From Linepithema humile (lineage: Eukaryota > Arthropoda > Insecta > Hymenoptera > Formicidae): 64,000 nucleotides of DNA. This document shows, one piece after another, positions 14,021-27,867 of this stretch. The notes under the pieces were generated by a model. That model was not told where the DNA came from. It was given only the letters and a program-made list of their open reading frames with translations, and searched no databases. Position numbers and translations under genes: made by a program. The stretch's first letter is position 1. The number at the start of each line of letters is the position of its first letter. Where the stretch lies: positions 34,936,931 through 35,000,930 of the forward strand of contig NC_090128.1 in assembly GCF_040581485.1 (NCBI RefSeq), in the 5' to 3' direction.

Positions 14021-16381
14021 AGGTAGAAGGGACCGGATCGACGACTTCTCGTGATTGATCGGCAGCAACGCCTCGACGACTAGCTGGCGTCGGCTCTCTC
14101 CACCCCGTGTCTCCTGCTACAGGAAATTTGGTACTTCCGCGGGGCCCCATACATCCATACACATTTACGCATACCACAAGATTTGCAATACTCTCGCTTA
14201 ATTAGTCGACTATATGTATTTCCTGTGATTGTCATGGCATCGGCGCTTCTTGTGGCAGCCAATGAATTATGATACTTGCGGAAAATTGATTGATTCAGGT
14301 TTGATCACGTATTTCCAATGTTGAATTATCAGCTGTGCAAAAAATGCAAGTAGTCGTTTGCTTTCTATATTTATTTCTAATTCAATTTACATTTATTGCT
14401 AGCTAATTCTTATTTCTGTTAATTTTGTAACATAGGCGAAAATTGCCAATTAAAAATTTTACTGCAACATAATATGCAAGTGCGTTTTGTCTCGGCGCCT
14501 GGCGCCATAGTTTTGTACAGGATTCAGCCAATTAGGCCCTGCACGACGAGTGATTCGTCGAGAAATATTTTCGGTCACGCGCTAGAAAGGGCGGAGGGAA
14601 AAAGGGACGCGGTCGAAACGACTGGTGTCTTCTTACCAATTCGAGAATTCCACTCCGACGTTGCGCCGCTGTGAATGCTTATAAATCGCTTCCAGGTTTT
14701 GGCGTTTGCTCTATGGGGACGGCTGTCACGCGCGATCCTAACGACGTTTAACTAATCACGCCCGGAAAAAATATATATCCGCGATGGGAAACCGGCGCCG
14801 GGGACGAGGCTGCCAACAAGTAAACAGAAATACAACTCCAGTAGGTCGACTAAAAAAAAAAATCATTCGAAAATATAAGTTCAGACGCGTTTTCACCTGC
14901 ATTCGACGCCAAATACATATTTCAAACGTAAAATATACAATATAAAATACATCATTATAATTTTATCAGATTCTCTTTTTATTTATACTCGCATATGCGA
15001 TAATATTGAGATTATCATTAATGCCCCTCTTTTAATTTCTTATTCACACTTAATTTAAAACACGTCGGCAAGTGGAGTTATGTATAGCGGACTCAGACAC
15101 GCTACTGCGAATTCTTCCAATATACGTAATTAAGACATAAAATATGCAATTGCATCGTTATAGCCCCATTTTCACCAAGCCGCTCGCCATAGGCTGCATT
15201 CGGCGCAGTGATAACTGGCAGCTGCACTGCACTCGAACCCTTACCTCTCAGCAGCAGTCCGATCGTAGTGATGCCATTTGCTTACAGCGTTTATTACGCC
15301 ATATCACGCAGCATTGTGTGCTGCAGGCGTGTACGCTCGTGCTGCAACACAGTATATGCACACACATTGTGGACATTGTAATCAAGTATACGGAATTATA
15401 ATTGCCTTTCGATTCTTTCGCAGCGGCCAACTAAATACGAGATGTAGAATTTGCGGAAAATACCGCGATACAACACCTTGTATAAGTAGATCGTTAAAAC
15501 GGCGATATCAATTCAGGACATCGGGATCCCGGCGATTATATTAACATTCCGTGCCCTGTTGCTCGACAGGCGCTCTCGTGCGGCGAAAGTAACTGCACTG
15601 TGCAATTTTACTGCCAAACTGCAAGCAAGATTACGACCGTTTTTATTAACGCTAGAAATTTAAAAAATTATGGTATTTATTACAAGTGTATGTGTATGGT
15701 TAGAATCTGGAGATTTTTCTCGAGTAACATTATTACCTTAATATATTTGTCATTGTGTACGCCGTCGAGATGGCGATTTGTTTTCGCTATCGTCTCACGG
15801 TCTTTCGGTTCTTATCGTGTTATGCTATCGAATAAATCCCATTCGGTACGAAAATATTCGCGCGTCTATCGTTTCTCACATTCATTCGTGCATTATCTTC
15901 CACTACATCTCGGTATTCCAATTTTCTGCTACCTCCTTGCCCAAGCGAAGATCCGTTAACGCTGTCGAGCGATATCGAGATTGGTTACACTTGAATCGAG
16001 ATTATAAGGGCCGATCTTAAGCAATTTACGGGAGGGGCACCATTATGTACGTATATATCGCCGCGACGGCGGCGTATATACCGTTAAAGCCGCATAAAGC
16101 GTTACGCCGTCTAAGTAAGCGTGCGTCTTCTACATGCTAGTACATATATACGTAGGCTCTTACCTACCTGCCACGCTGAACTCTTGGTCCGTAAATCAGG
16201 AACACGAGCCACGGCGGAAAAAGTCACTCGCCATCTCGCCGATAAGTTTACCTACGACGATGGCGATGGTAACTTATGTCGCGGCCTATCCGATCCCGCG
16301 CACGGCGAGAGAGCCGATCTTTACGATTTACTCGAAGCGCAGTAAAGCACTCGCTTTTGCGCACGCCCCTTCTCTACAATT

Positions 16382-16400
16382 TCTCTCTCTCTCTCTCTCT
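16382..16400. repeat. (CT)n microsatellite
   Basis: About nine TC units followed by a T-rich pyrimidine stretch. Confidence 0.95.
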
Positions 16401-17688
16401 TTTTCTCTTTATTTCTTCGGAAAAATTGCGCCGATACAAAATAGATTTCGTATTTATAAATGGTAAACGATTATGTCTTGGTACATGAAAATCGTATATA
16501 GAATAATATTAATTTCATGTATTTTAATGTATTAATCGATGGTGTTATCGATAAGGTGTCAATTTGAGATGAAAAGTTAAAACCCCGAATTTTATTACAT
16601 CCCCATAAATCAGCTAGAAATTGATAATATTATGCAAAAGTGGGTCAATCGCGTGGGATAAATCGTGCCATACGGTGCGACCAATTTCGGCGGGTACGAC
16701 CGCGTAAATCATCGCCGATAAGGATATCAGAATCACTCCCGCAGTTCAGTGCGGACAAATCGAACGGTCCGGACGGACGGTCGGTCTTCGCCACGCGGCG
16801 GGCATAAATATTCCACGAGTTGCCTAAGAAGTAGCTGCTGAGCTGCCGCGGAGCCAATTTAGAGGCAGCTCGGTTAATGAGCCACCGCGGATGCCACACG
16901 CATCTTTTTGCGCCCCCAGGCTCCTGTCTCTGTGTGGCCGATCGAGCGCTTAACAAACGCGCGGGCACCTGGTTCTACTCCTTTCCCCTCCACTCGCCTC
17001 CTGTTCCTATTCTGCCCGCGCTCAAGAATTTTGCAATGCATCTAAGTGCGACAGGTTGATAAGCTATATAATTATCAATTAAGCCCAAGTCATTAAGTAT
17101 TCCATTTTAGTAAAAAATTTAAATTTTCCCGATATAAAATTTTTTTATTAATTACTCAAAGCCAATTACTACATCGTAATAAATTGATTAAGTGTAATTG
17201 GATGTCACCGATTTAAAGGGGGTTTTCCTCGCTGCCCGCGTTATCGTTCGGCAATAATTAGATGATGCACAATGTCTGAATGAGAAACGTCGTCGTGCGT
17301 AGCCGTCGGGTGTTGGTACTTCCTCGCTTTACGCGCCGTTATCTTATTAAAACGTATAAATAAAACGCGATAAGCAAAAAACGGCGCGAAAGTTGTACGA
17401 GCGCACTGTCGGACTTAACGCCCATCCAATTAATTTCGTGACGTCGTCCTTCGCGATGCCCCGCAACGATCGGTGAGAACGGACGCACCCCTGCGGTGCG
17501 CTTTCTCTCACGGATACCGGTGACCCTCGAGCCAATGCCTACTTGTAATTTTCAAGCGGATGCGGATGCTGGTCCAGATTCCACTTCAAACATGCGAACC
17601 GTTAAGTGAATATCTGATTTAATTTTTTTGTTTTAATCGGACGAGAATCTGAAAGAATTGATATTATGCGCAAAATGTTCTTAATTGT

Positions 17689-17739
17689 TATAAATATTAT
17701 AATATATAATATTATATTATAAAATATTATATTATATAA
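17689..17739. repeat. AT-only low-complexity tract
   Basis: About 51 bases made almost only of A and T, built from TATTATA/TAATATA words that can fold on themselves. Confidence 0.85.
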
Positions 17740-17889
17740 CTGAGCAATATTATTTTTTTTTTGCTTCCTGTTATTCGAACTATTATCTATTAGAACATCT
17801 CTCTTTGCAACGCTCTACTTTATTCATTTGTTTCAAACGTATATTTTTAGTTACTTGGCGGTCTCAAGTAGCTATGTCTGACGCGCGTG

Positions 17890-17907
17890 TTTTTTTTTTT
17901 TTTTTTT
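17890..17907. repeat. T18 homopolymer
   Basis: Eighteen consecutive T. Confidence 0.9.
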
Positions 17908-20683
17908 CTTTGTCATGTGACATCTGTTTTGGTCTTCTTAATTCATACTCGAATCTCCATTGTCGACCGGATTGACGAGAAAACCGTAAATAGCGCGACG
18001 GCAAGACTTTAGACTCGCGGATCATCTCAAGCGCTCCTTGCCTCTCCTGTCCTCCGCATCACCGCGTCACTCAGTAGACCGGAGACATTATTTGTGGCCT
18101 CGGGCACGGCCCTAATAATAACACCGAGTAATGAGGAGGATAGGGACGGCGGACATTGAGGTGAGAGACAGAGAAAGAAAGAGTGCAACACACGCGGGGT
18201 CGCGCGTTCATGCGTTTCATACGTTCGCCGAGTGCGCGATGTTCCGAAGGGATGTCAGGAAATTTATATCAAGTTAAATCGAGATGGGGTGAGGAGAAGG
18301 AAAGAGAAAGAGAGGCTTAACGTTTTCGCCGCGACAACATCTTCCCCGCGGCTTACCCCAAACGAAACGTCAGAAGGCACTCCGACAGGAATCGGTAATT
18401 AATGCGGCGACTTAAGGCGACCCGTTTATCTCTCGGGCCGGCCCTGACAACGTGACGGCAGGTGCAACCCCTTCTGGGTAGCGCCCGGTAGCTTTCCTGA
18501 CGCGTGACAAACTGGCGATCGAGTAAGGGTGGACGTCGCGACGCGACGCGACGTTTCTCTCGTCTTCTTCGCGCTCTTCTCGTCTGCGTTTCGACTTCCT
18601 CCGTCGTTCTGTCGCGCTGTTCCGCGGCACGATACGGCACGTATGACGTCACGCGGCCCCGCGACGACCGAAAGGTCGGGAAATAAATTCGGTGAGGCCG
18701 TGAGCGTACGAGGAATCTATAAATTCGCGCGTCTCTCGGAATACGCATGCGAAATATATATGTACATGCTGGGATTTACGCCGCTGTGGGCGTATGAACA
18801 TAATCACGTAAATATATTTTTGTTGAAGAGCGGGATTTGATGTAAGTCCTAGGAAAATTTTTCAAATAAAATCAGAATTATATATAAATTTATAAATATT
18901 CTCGGGTTTCTTGTTGATATTAATTTTTAGTAAAATTACATAAGAGCTAGATTTAGAAAACTTTTACATATTGTCTCAGAAATAACGAAAATGATTGCGC
19001 GATTGAACAGTTTCTTGAGGATTCCGTAAAGGATTCCGGGAATTCAACTGGATATATATCTCGCACACGATTTTCCAGTTCTGTGCAGTCGAACACGATA
19101 TGGCAAACGGTGCTTGCAACACGCTATATTTATTTCGCGCAATGGATCGCGATTATTGCCTCCGGCGCAGATTAACTGTCGCCGATAGCGGCAGTGGCAT
19201 CGATTGATAGATATGCAAGAATCGCAGGATGCGGATATACAAGCTTCGCAGAAAATATCCGGTGAAAACTAATTTCCGGAGTAGCCGCGGTCGGCTAGAT
19301 CTCCGCCGTGCGTATCGGTCTATGGACACGATTGAAGGAGCGATCAAAGTAGTACGGGGTTATTGTTTTACGACGTCGTTCAATACGCAACAATCTCGCA
19401 ATACTATTATTCTTCTGGCTGCACACACATCTAGGATACTATAGTACTAAAATGTACCGGAACAAACATCAGGAGATCATAACTTTTATTTTATTTTCCC
19501 CTCCAAGTTATATTACTTCGCAGATCTAAGTGTTTGTTTAGATATTTAATATTCTTTTTTTAGCAATTATGTTTAATTTCGTTTACTTGAAAACATTGGT
19601 GAAACGTTTTAAAATTGTTTTACTGATAAAATACTGATATTACTAAAATTGAAATTACGCATGCGTGTAAAATTCATATTCTCGCAAAATCAATTTTAAT
19701 TTTTATCTCAGCTTTTTAAGTACATCAGTCCGTCGTTGTTCCGCCTTCTTCTTTTCGCGATGAACTTTTGCTACACTGCCGAGGCAGACCGGGTAGACCG
19801 ACAGTATAGATATCAGCGGCTCCTTCTTACCGTGCCGTGGAAACAAATAAACTCGGGCCTTCACGTCATAACTGTCGGCACGGCGGCCACGCTTAATAAA
19901 TACTCAGTCGCCGTGCCTTATGAGAACGACGTGTATAGAGCCCTTACCGAGGCTGGACCGATATATATGTCTATCCAAACATACGGCCGTGGGCGCGTGG
20001 GTGCGCGGGGTTTATACGGGGACGAACGAGTGAGATAGTGCTCTGGTGACAGCGGCAACGAGCCGTGCATCGGTTAGTCTCGCCACATCAAGACCCTAAC
20101 GTACGAGTCCCTCTGACTCAATCGCGCGCTCTCGTATACGTTATCCGCGCGTGTGTTTTACTGGTAGCGCAACATTCGGTAGCTCTTTGCATTCAGCGGG
20201 TAATTCTGGGCGATACGCCGGTACATCGTTTCGAACTCAAAAGATTTAAGACGGTGCTTCGGAACAAGTGATTTTGATTGTTTCTTAATTGAGTTATAAT
20301 TGTCTCATAAGTATGGGAACTTGTAAGAGTAATGATGAACATATATTATGAATAATTATGTTATTGACGTCGAACAGTTTCAGTGTACATTCAAAGTAAG
20401 ACGAATAAAAATGAAAAAAACATTCTCGGCACACAATAGAAGACCATTTCGCAAGATTTGACTTTGACAAGCATCGCGTGTACGCATCGTAGTTATAAAT
20501 ACTTAATCAAGCGGCGTTTTGCACGGACGTATCTTCTCAACGATGCTTCGCTTCAATGTTGCCGCCGCGAGGAGGGCTCGTATGGAAATCCTTGAAAGGC
20601 CATGCATGCAGTGTACACGTATACTGAGGGCTAATGTTGCTCTTTTTTCGAGAATTCTGAAGGGGCCTCGGCAAAACATCAGA
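17908..20683. other. Non-coding DNA, no gene recognised
   Basis: A CGACG repeat lies at 18535-18559. A 92-codon ATG frame at 19760-20038 has ordinary-looking composition but no recognisable domain, splice sites or partner exon. AT-rich at 18840-18990 and 19480-19700. Confidence 0.55.
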
Positions 20684-20734
20684 CCTCTCTCTTCCTCCAT
20701 CTCTCTCTCTCTCCCTCTCTCTCTCTCTCTTTCT
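20684..20734. repeat. Imperfect (CT)n tract
   Basis: CT repeats interrupted by TCC and CCAT over about 50 bases. Confidence 0.95.
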
Positions 20735-21187
20735 GAGAGCGGCCACAAGCTCTTCAGGGACGTACGATATTACGATAGCCCTCGTCGTCCGAGGAGAGTA
20801 CCGGGCTTCCCGTCGAGAGCCACTCGAGGATGTGTTTGAGAAGGGGTTCGCTTTTCTCCTCGAAGCTCAAGACAAACAGCTCTCGCTCGTGGCATCGGTA
20901 GCATAATAATCGCCCGCGTATATTTCCGCCGTCTCTCACTCTCTTCTTCCGCGACCGACCGCGTTCTTTTTCTCATTTCCTTCCACCACTCGTGGCACTT
21001 TCTTCCTCGTACACGCTCCTCGCGCGCCTAATCGCGTCGATCTCTTGTAGATCTGCATCGTACTTCATACGGGCTCTTAACTGATTTATTATACGCTCGT
21101 CAGTGTGAGACGTCGCGAGTTCTCTTTGTATGCGCGATATATGCAATCGCCGCTCTATCAGACTTGTATCTCGCCTAACGGAGTCCT

Positions 21188-21240
21188 CGCTTTTTTTCCC
21201 TCCTTTTTCTCGCCCCCCCTCCCCCACCCCCTCCTCCGCC
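21188..21240. repeat. Polypyrimidine tract
   Basis: Over about 50 bases almost every base is T or C (a T-run, CTCC, a C-run). One G interrupts at 21212. Confidence 0.85.
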
Positions 21241-21340
21241 CGTCTTGCTCCAGCGTTTGGGTCCTTCTGCCCGGTGCCTCTCGCGAGCGGAGTTACGAGA
21301 CCTTCGAGCCACTCGTTTATCTTGCTTGACGAGGAAAGGA

Positions 21341-21530
21341 GGAATTAACGAGGAATTAATAGCGGATCCTAATGATAAATGATTCCTTCAGCCAGGCACC
21401 CTTGCCGCCTGTCCTAATTTGTCTAATTATTTCACTTAATTCCCTCCCGCGCAACGACAAGATTTCGTGCCTCGCCTTAACGAAACGAAGCTAATTAATG
21501 GCGCCATTAACTTACGAACAGGTTAGCATA
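21341..21530. promoter_or_regulatory. Cluster of homeodomain-type TAAT/ATTA cores
   Basis: Within about 190 bp there are roughly nine TAAT or ATTA cores, including GAATTAA, CTAATTAT and CTAATTAATGG. They are interspersed with non-repetitive, mixed-composition sequence between two GC-rich, pyrimidine-rich stretches. Such clustering is common in homeodomain-responsive insect enhancers. Conservation cannot be judged from one sequence. Confidence 0.2.
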
Positions 21531-22113
21531 TATTTTTGCGCCCGGACCTGCAAGGCGCAAGACCCGCGAAAAGACTTCATCCCGTATATCTATCCCACGT
21601 TATACAACTCACGTAATTATGTTCGCGTCATGCTCGCCCCGTGCAGCAGCGGATAAAAGCGAATTCAGGAGCGGAGTCAATTTAATCGCCGTAATGACAC
21701 TCCTTTCTTGCCGCGTCGATTTTTTGCCCCATTAAATGGGTGGTATTATTTCGCAAGCGTGTGCATTCATTTACGCGAGATGTAATTTTTTTGCCGCTTC
21801 CTTCTTCGCGCCCGCGGTATGAATATCGCTTAATGACACCGCAATTCTTTAAGAACACACTTCGAACCTGCCGAAAAACACTTAGCCAATGAAATGCATT
21901 GCGTGAAACTCCTCATTATACCGCCCATCGTACGGAACGAATATAGCGGTACACTGTTCCGAAGTATATCAAACGTGGAGTCTCCGCTCCGATCGTCCGC
22001 GCACAGCTGTCAATCCGCAGGTCGCGTGCGGGGTCCGTTCCTCTTCACACGAATCGTCCCGTAAGTATAGACTCGGGAGGACCGCGATTATCCTCGGACG
22101 GGATACGAAAACG

Positions 22114-22150
22114 CGACGACGCCGCCGCCGCCGCCGCGATGGTGGTGGTG
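22114..22150. repeat. GCC/GGT trinucleotide repeat
   Basis: About six GCC units followed directly by about four GGT units. No credible coding frame surrounds it. Confidence 0.9.
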
Positions 22151-22695
22151 ATGTCGGACGTGTTCGCGAGCGCGCGGCTATTTACCCCGATGTCTTTCCT
22201 CAGCTGGCGCGTTCCATCAGTCACACGCAAATAACTCACGTCCCCTCGCCGCTCGAGTGTCCTGGTAATTTATGTGCTCGAGCCGGGATGCCATCGTTCT
22301 CTCGTCCTCGATAGTCCTTGCTCTTCGCGTCCGCTGTTTTGCCTCCTTCGACGGACAAATTGCTCGCGATCACACTACTTCTATGATAACTTCAGCCGGT
22401 AGTCATTAATCTGCGTTCGGAAATCTATGGGGGGAGGGGGGTGTTTGAAAAATTATTATGCTCCTCCCCCAAGTTTGAGATGTAAGACGATTGCCTCGAA
22501 AGCGCATTATTTTTTTTAATGCCGGAGATTATTCCGAAAAAAATTCGACGCGATTTTCTGAAACGCTTCATTTCCCATGAAGACGCGGCAACGAGTTAAT
22601 TCGGGAGCCGTTCATCAGGGTCGCGGCAGTAACGTTCGAGCGACAGCAGCAATTCGAGAAACGGTGAGGTGGGAGCCGAGGAGAGCCCCGCGCGC

Positions 22696-22729
22696 GGTAA
22701 CATCGCGCTCGGTAACATCGCGCTCGGTA
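22696..22729. repeat. 15-bp tandem duplication
   Basis: GGTAACATCGCGCTC occurs twice head to tail (22696-22710, 22711-22725), followed by the first four bases of a third unit. Confidence 0.9.
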
Positions 22730-22946
22730 TATTTATTGGTGACGTTATTTTGGTATTTCGTTACGCGGAGGTCGTGGCGCGCGCGAGTGGCCGCGCGCAG
22801 CCCATTCGATCCGTTGAGTAATCGTCGCCATTAAGCACCCTGTCCTCTCGCGTCTATACGCGCGCGGAGGCCGTGCGACGGCTTCTTTTTGAAAAGTCGA
22901 CGGGCACGGAAAGGGGTTGCCCCGCATCGCCCCGCCTGAGAAATAA

Positions 22947-22959
22947 GAGAGAGAGAGCC
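22947..22959. repeat. Short (GA)n repeat
   Basis: Six GA units. Confidence 0.8.
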
Positions 22960-23117
22960 ACGATGAAGGGTAGGGCGAAGAGAGCGCGGGGAGGTGCGAC
23001 GCGCGCTTAGACGAGGAACACCGGGACCTCTTAGCAGTGATGGAACGACCGGGATTCACGCTATGACCGCTACACCGCCAATTCACCCGGTGATGAACTA
23101 CTCCGACCGACCGCGAC

Positions 23118-23150
23118 CCTCTCTCTCTCTCTCTCTCTCTCTCCCTCTTT
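23118..23150. repeat. (CT)n microsatellite
   Basis: About twelve CT units, then CCCTCTTTT. Confidence 0.95.
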
Positions 23151-24318
23151 TCCATCGCCGCCCGCCGCCGTTGACTTGGCGCGGACAAAAACGTCGAGGA
23201 CCATAGAGTATTCTCTCTTCTCTTCCCGTCGACGGTACCACCCAATTAGCGATGCCGCGCCTCGACGCTTCTCTAACGCGTCCTTCCAATTTTCGTCCCC
23301 GCTTCCTCACGCCTGACTTTCGGGTGTTGAGAAATATATACGATGTATACCTCTCGACATCCATCATTGGGGAGCCGCGCTTACCTAATTGTTTTCGCGC
23401 CTTCTCGGTGGCCCCAAAGTTTCGGGGAAATGAATTTAGATCAAACGACTGGGAAACTTTCATCTGGATTTAATTGAATGTTAAATATTTCAAATTGAAT
23501 ATATTGAACATTGAATGGAATCTATTAGATCGAGTATCTTCTCAATCTCATTCAGGTGTTGAATGTGTTGATCGGTACATTACGTTGCGATGTGTTCTCC
23601 AATTTAGCTACTTGCGTCGGCAATTTTTCAGACGTCACCTACGCACGCGATCGAATCGCTCAACTCTGTCGTATTAATTTCTGCACGAGTTTTGTGCGAT
23701 TCTCCGATCTGTCGAAACGCCGTCTCGATAGGATCGTGATACATTGGGTCCAGAATAGAGAACACGGCGAGGCGAGCCAATTTCTCTTAACCCGCGTGAC
23801 ACACGAAGACAAAGTTGGTTCGCGACAAGAATTCCGTCCGTAGGCGGAAACCAGAAGTAACATTCGCGGCGGAAGAAAGGCTCTCGCTCGGCTCGGCCCG
23901 TTCATCTGCGTCGTCGCGCGACTCCGTTCCGTCGAAAAACGTTCCCTACGGAGAGGAACGGCCAACGTGGACCATTATGCGTGCGAGGGGGCGAGCTTTT
24001 TTTGCAGGGAATGCCGACGGGCGCCGAGGGTGGGCCGCCGCCGTCACGTTGACGAAAGTCGCGCAGCTGGGAAACCGAGGCTGGGCGCTTCGCGGTCGAC
24101 GAGGAGCGGCGGCGGAGATCGGCGCGCGCGAGAGAGACTGTTCAGCGGACGAGGCAGAGAACATTCGCGTGCTTTTGGGTATCTCTATATATTTTGCCTC
24201 CAACCTACACGTGTCGCCGCGTGTCTCGTCGCTGTTCCGGGCTCAACATTCTTGCATGGCACGGCCGTCTCTCGGCCGCCTCGCGCCGCGCTTCTCTGTG
24301 TCTCGCCTCTCCGGATTC

Positions 24319-24334
24319 TTTTTTTTTTTTTTTT
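24319..24334. repeat. T16 homopolymer
   Basis: Sixteen consecutive T. Confidence 0.9.
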
Positions 24335-27141
24335 AATTTTCTTCCTACGTATCATCGCCACGATGGCCCGCAAACAAACGCGTAATCCTCTCGTCACCGG
24401 GACCCGTCATCCATCGCGGCTAGAATTCAAAATATACCCCCGTGCGCGTCGAGCCGGAGCTACGCTCGAATTCCTCGACGAAAAATACGGCTGGCGGAGA
24501 CGTATATTTACTTCTGCCGTCGTGGCTGAGTTTCTGGATCGCATCGTGCTGCCTAGTATTTATCGAATTGAAATGTACGCTTCATTCTTGAAGTGAAATT
24601 AATTGGGAGTCTACAAGAACTTGCATTAACTGTAACAACATTGTGAAACGATAGTAGTGTAATAACACGGCGAAGTATGATGAAGCGGTGCTATAAAGAT
24701 ACACGTTCGCAAGGAGCGGAAATGTTAATGTAATATTTATACAACATTACTACGCGTTAAATGAATCTGTATCAACTCGAACGACCATACTCTCAAGCGA
24801 TAAATTATCCGGCGCGACTGTTGCTCCAAAAAATGTAAAACGGCCTTATGCGAACGCAATCTTATTTTCCTTCGCGTGGAAACGTTCCTTCGCATAATAT
24901 TATGATAGCATAGTCTCTATGATTTACTCTGTATTTTCCACGCTTGAATTGCACTCGGCCAAGCTGCTCAGTGCATTTTGCTGTTTCGCTGTGTACAGAG
25001 AGCGAGGGCTATAATTGTCTGCCACAGTGTTACGATCTTCATCCATCCTAAACGTCACGTCGATCCGAATGACGCGCGCATTTGTTTTCGACGATCAGCA
25101 GGCGCTTTTAGGCATCAGGCGGACTAGCGGGTACGCAGTGTGTCGTTCCCTCGGTAATTAGAAATCGCCGGGAAGCGCAGCCCAGCCCGTACATCAGGCC
25201 AAAGTGGAAAGACCGATTAGCCCGACTCGCTGTCAAAACATCCACTTGCGCCCGTGACACTTTGTGTTTCCCCCCTTCTCGCTTTTTTGGCTCCCAGTAG
25301 GCGCGAGGAGTGCCGCACTTCGTGCACTCGGAGAATCAGTCACCCGTGTGCACTCCCGGCAGTCCATCACTCTCGGTCTGGACGAATGGAGCAAGAACGG
25401 GTGCAGCGGCAAAGGACGGATGCGATGTGAAAAGGGCGAGCGAGAGCGCGACGGCGTCGGCGACGGCGGCGACGCATAATATATCGGTTTAAAAGTACCA
25501 TTTATTTAAACGGCGTTTACAGCGGGGACCGTGCCGCGGGACGAAAAACACAGACCGCAGCCGCTGGAAATAATAACGGGGTTAGCAGGGCCCTCGACGA
25601 GAAGAGTAACGTCCCGTGCGCCCGGCACGCGGATGCAATTGAATCAATCATCCCTGAAAAAGTGCCACTGGATGCTTTCCACTCGGTAACCCGCTGTAAA
25701 TTAACGGCGCCACAAGTGCCGCTGCAGCGGTAACAGTCGTCATGGAACGGGAAAACGTTGCTCTCCGCGCGACGCGCCTGGTTTTTTATGGGAGCTGTCG
25801 TTGACGATTATGATGTTCCAACATGTTTCGATAATTTGGATTATAGTATTATGCGCAATTTGCGTTTGCAATTACGGAAATATTCTATCGACCACAGGTA
25901 TTACAGAATCAATTGGGAAAAACGACTGTTTTTTAATCGGCAAAGCATTAGTAACTGAAAAATTAATATTAAAAGTGAAGATTCCTAAAAAAGCTGCAAT
26001 TTTTGAACCTTAATATTTCTATTATAAATTAATTTTAAAGCATAGTTTCAAGATATTTAATTCGCTTCTCGATCCGCTCCGAATATTTAATTCACGACAA
26101 TGTGAACGAACGAATAAAGAAAATCGCGCAAGAATGCGACACATATGCGACTGAGATTCCGATACCGAGCTCCTCCCGCATTTAAAACCGTCGCAGTCCG
26201 TGCGGCATGTGCTGCGAGAGGCATGGCCATGGATATCTCAGGACTTAAATGAACTCCAGCCGCTGACACTTTAATGTCTCGCGGCCCCTCTCTCCATCTT
26301 TTTCTCTTCCTCGGCCGCGCGGTCGCGTCATCGCTGACATAATTGTACGCGGCAGTGATGTACTAAGGACGCACCCTTGACGTTGATTATATTCAAGCAG
26401 GAACATGTATATCTCCGCGGTGAAATGCCGCAATTTCGTAACGCCAGGGATCGAGAGAGATCGCGGAGGGAGAAAGAGAGAGACGAGGAATTCGGAACCG
26501 TTAGCCGTTGTAAAGTCGAAGTCGTTCGCGCTCCCTCCGATCGTATCCGAAATTGTGTCTTCAAAGAGAGCATATTATTTGTGATCTTTTGCCGGGATCG
26601 AGGACGCTGCGTCCGTAATTTATTGAAGCGTGGAATACCAGGAAACCTCAGGAAATCGTACATCTAGCGGGGAGAGTGTCTTCGTGACGGCGTGTTACGA
26701 AAGCGCATACCGTCGGTTCGTCACAGGATTATTTTAGGATTCCGCTTAATTCCAGGCAGGACGGTGTCGCAAGCTCTGAATGTCTTTGTCGGAGCTTTGC
26801 GATGTTGCACACGATGACTTGATCCGCTTGACATTTGTATATTGTCGAACATGATATCGTACATGCTATAATTCACATCATACAATGCGTAGGTTATTGG
26901 CTAAGAATAAAAAAAATATCAGTAGTCCTGCGTCTGTATTGTCGATTCGTTCTCTTCATCACAGCGTTACGAAAGGCGAGGTCCGGCGAAACGAGCGAGC
27001 GGCTCACGTTTCGCCGGCGGCGAAATTGACGGGGACGACGACGATGTCGAATCGTAGGTAGCGGCGCAAGACGCCGCCGTCGGGTCCGCAGTTGCGTCAA
27101 AGCGCGCGGCAAAAGGAAGACGACGCGAACGTAGAAAGTGC

Positions 27142-27152
27142 GGGGGGGGGGG
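27142..27152. repeat. G11 homopolymer
   Basis: Eleven consecutive G followed by AGGG. Confidence 0.85.
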
Positions 27153-27559
27153 AGGGACGGGAAAAACAAGAGAGCGAACGAAACTGTAGCGGACGGAGAG
27201 GAGCGCGGATTAACAATGGCGCAAATACTGGTACCGGCAGCAGAATGCCCGCGAGCGCACACGGCGCATAATTAATACCACGGCCGGGGCACGGTAAAGA
27301 GAGAGATTCGTGGCACGGAGATCGGGCGAAGAGGGTGGCGAGGGGGGGAAAAGAAGAACGACGAACAGCGCGGTCTCTTGGCCGCTGGATCGTGGAAAGA
27401 AAGAAGGGATCCTCTCTGTCGATACATCGGGGAGACCAGGTTCGAGGGGGGCTGTCCACCGGAGGGGGGGAGGAGATTTATGTGGCTCCTGATTGAATCG
27501 TTCTCACTCGATCGCGCCGTTCGCTTTTTGCCTCTCTCAAGAGATCTCTCTACGTTCCG

Positions 27560-27585
27560 TCTCTCTCTCTCTCTCTCTCTCTCTC
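27560..27585. repeat. (CT)n microsatellite
   Basis: About thirteen uninterrupted CT units. Confidence 0.95.
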
Positions 27586-27865
27586 GCTTCTCCATGTACT
27601 TCTTCGTGCCCCTTTTTCTCTCCCGTGCCCTGTCGTTGCGAATGCGCGCGGAATATCCATTGCACGGGTCACTCGAATCAAGCGGATTAGCTTCCAGTCG
27701 CTGCTGCAATCAGAGAAATCGCGCTCGTATTCGTGAGACACTTCTAGACGTCTGCGAATTGTAATCCGAAAGATTATTATTGAATGTCAGAGATGTAGAT
27801 GAGACAAAATTCGATTTTAGAAATACTCGACTCAAAATATTTTTAAACAAAATTTCCGCTTCTAC

Positions 27866-27867
<2 letters not shown>

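Larger units (their letters stand above)
12693..17688. other. Non-coding DNA, no gene recognised
   Basis: A minus-strand frame of 180 codons spans 12473-13015 but is mirrored by a 100-codon frame on the plus strand and shows no domain. Apart from the G14 and CT repeats listed separately, there are only small self-complementary words (for example CCGGCT/AGCCGG at 13743-13761). Confidence 0.6.
20735..23117. other. Non-coding, GC- and pyrimidine-rich DNA
   Basis: Outside the listed repeats and the TAAT cluster, this is unique-looking sequence with frequent CpG. Overlapping frames on both strands are compositional. Confidence 0.6.
23151..27559. other. Non-coding DNA, no gene recognised
   Basis: A GC-rich block at 23820-24300 yields overlapping frames, including one of 209 codons that opens with GTG, crosses the T16 run and matches no family. 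AT-rich at 25800-26060. Confidence 0.6.

Noticed and set aside
16546..16553. TATCGATA, the DREF core promoter element
   Set aside because: One 8-mer is expected by chance, and no promoter or gene is adjacent.
19760..20038. A 92-codon ATG frame with fairly ordinary composition
   Set aside because: No domain, no convincing splice sites and no neighbouring exon.
20617..20627. ACGTATACTGA, identical to the first 11 bases of the insect Hox microRNA iab-4-5p
   Set aside because: The following bases diverge and no hairpin partner is present. The real microRNA is conserved along its whole mature length.
23967..24596. The longest open frame (209 codons), including an internal ATG at 24363 whose start MARKQT recalls the histone H3 tail
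   Set aside because: The frame opens with GTG, runs through a T16 tract as poly-Phe and overlaps other frames in GC-rich DNA. The residues after MARKQT do not follow histone H3 or a CENP-A variant.
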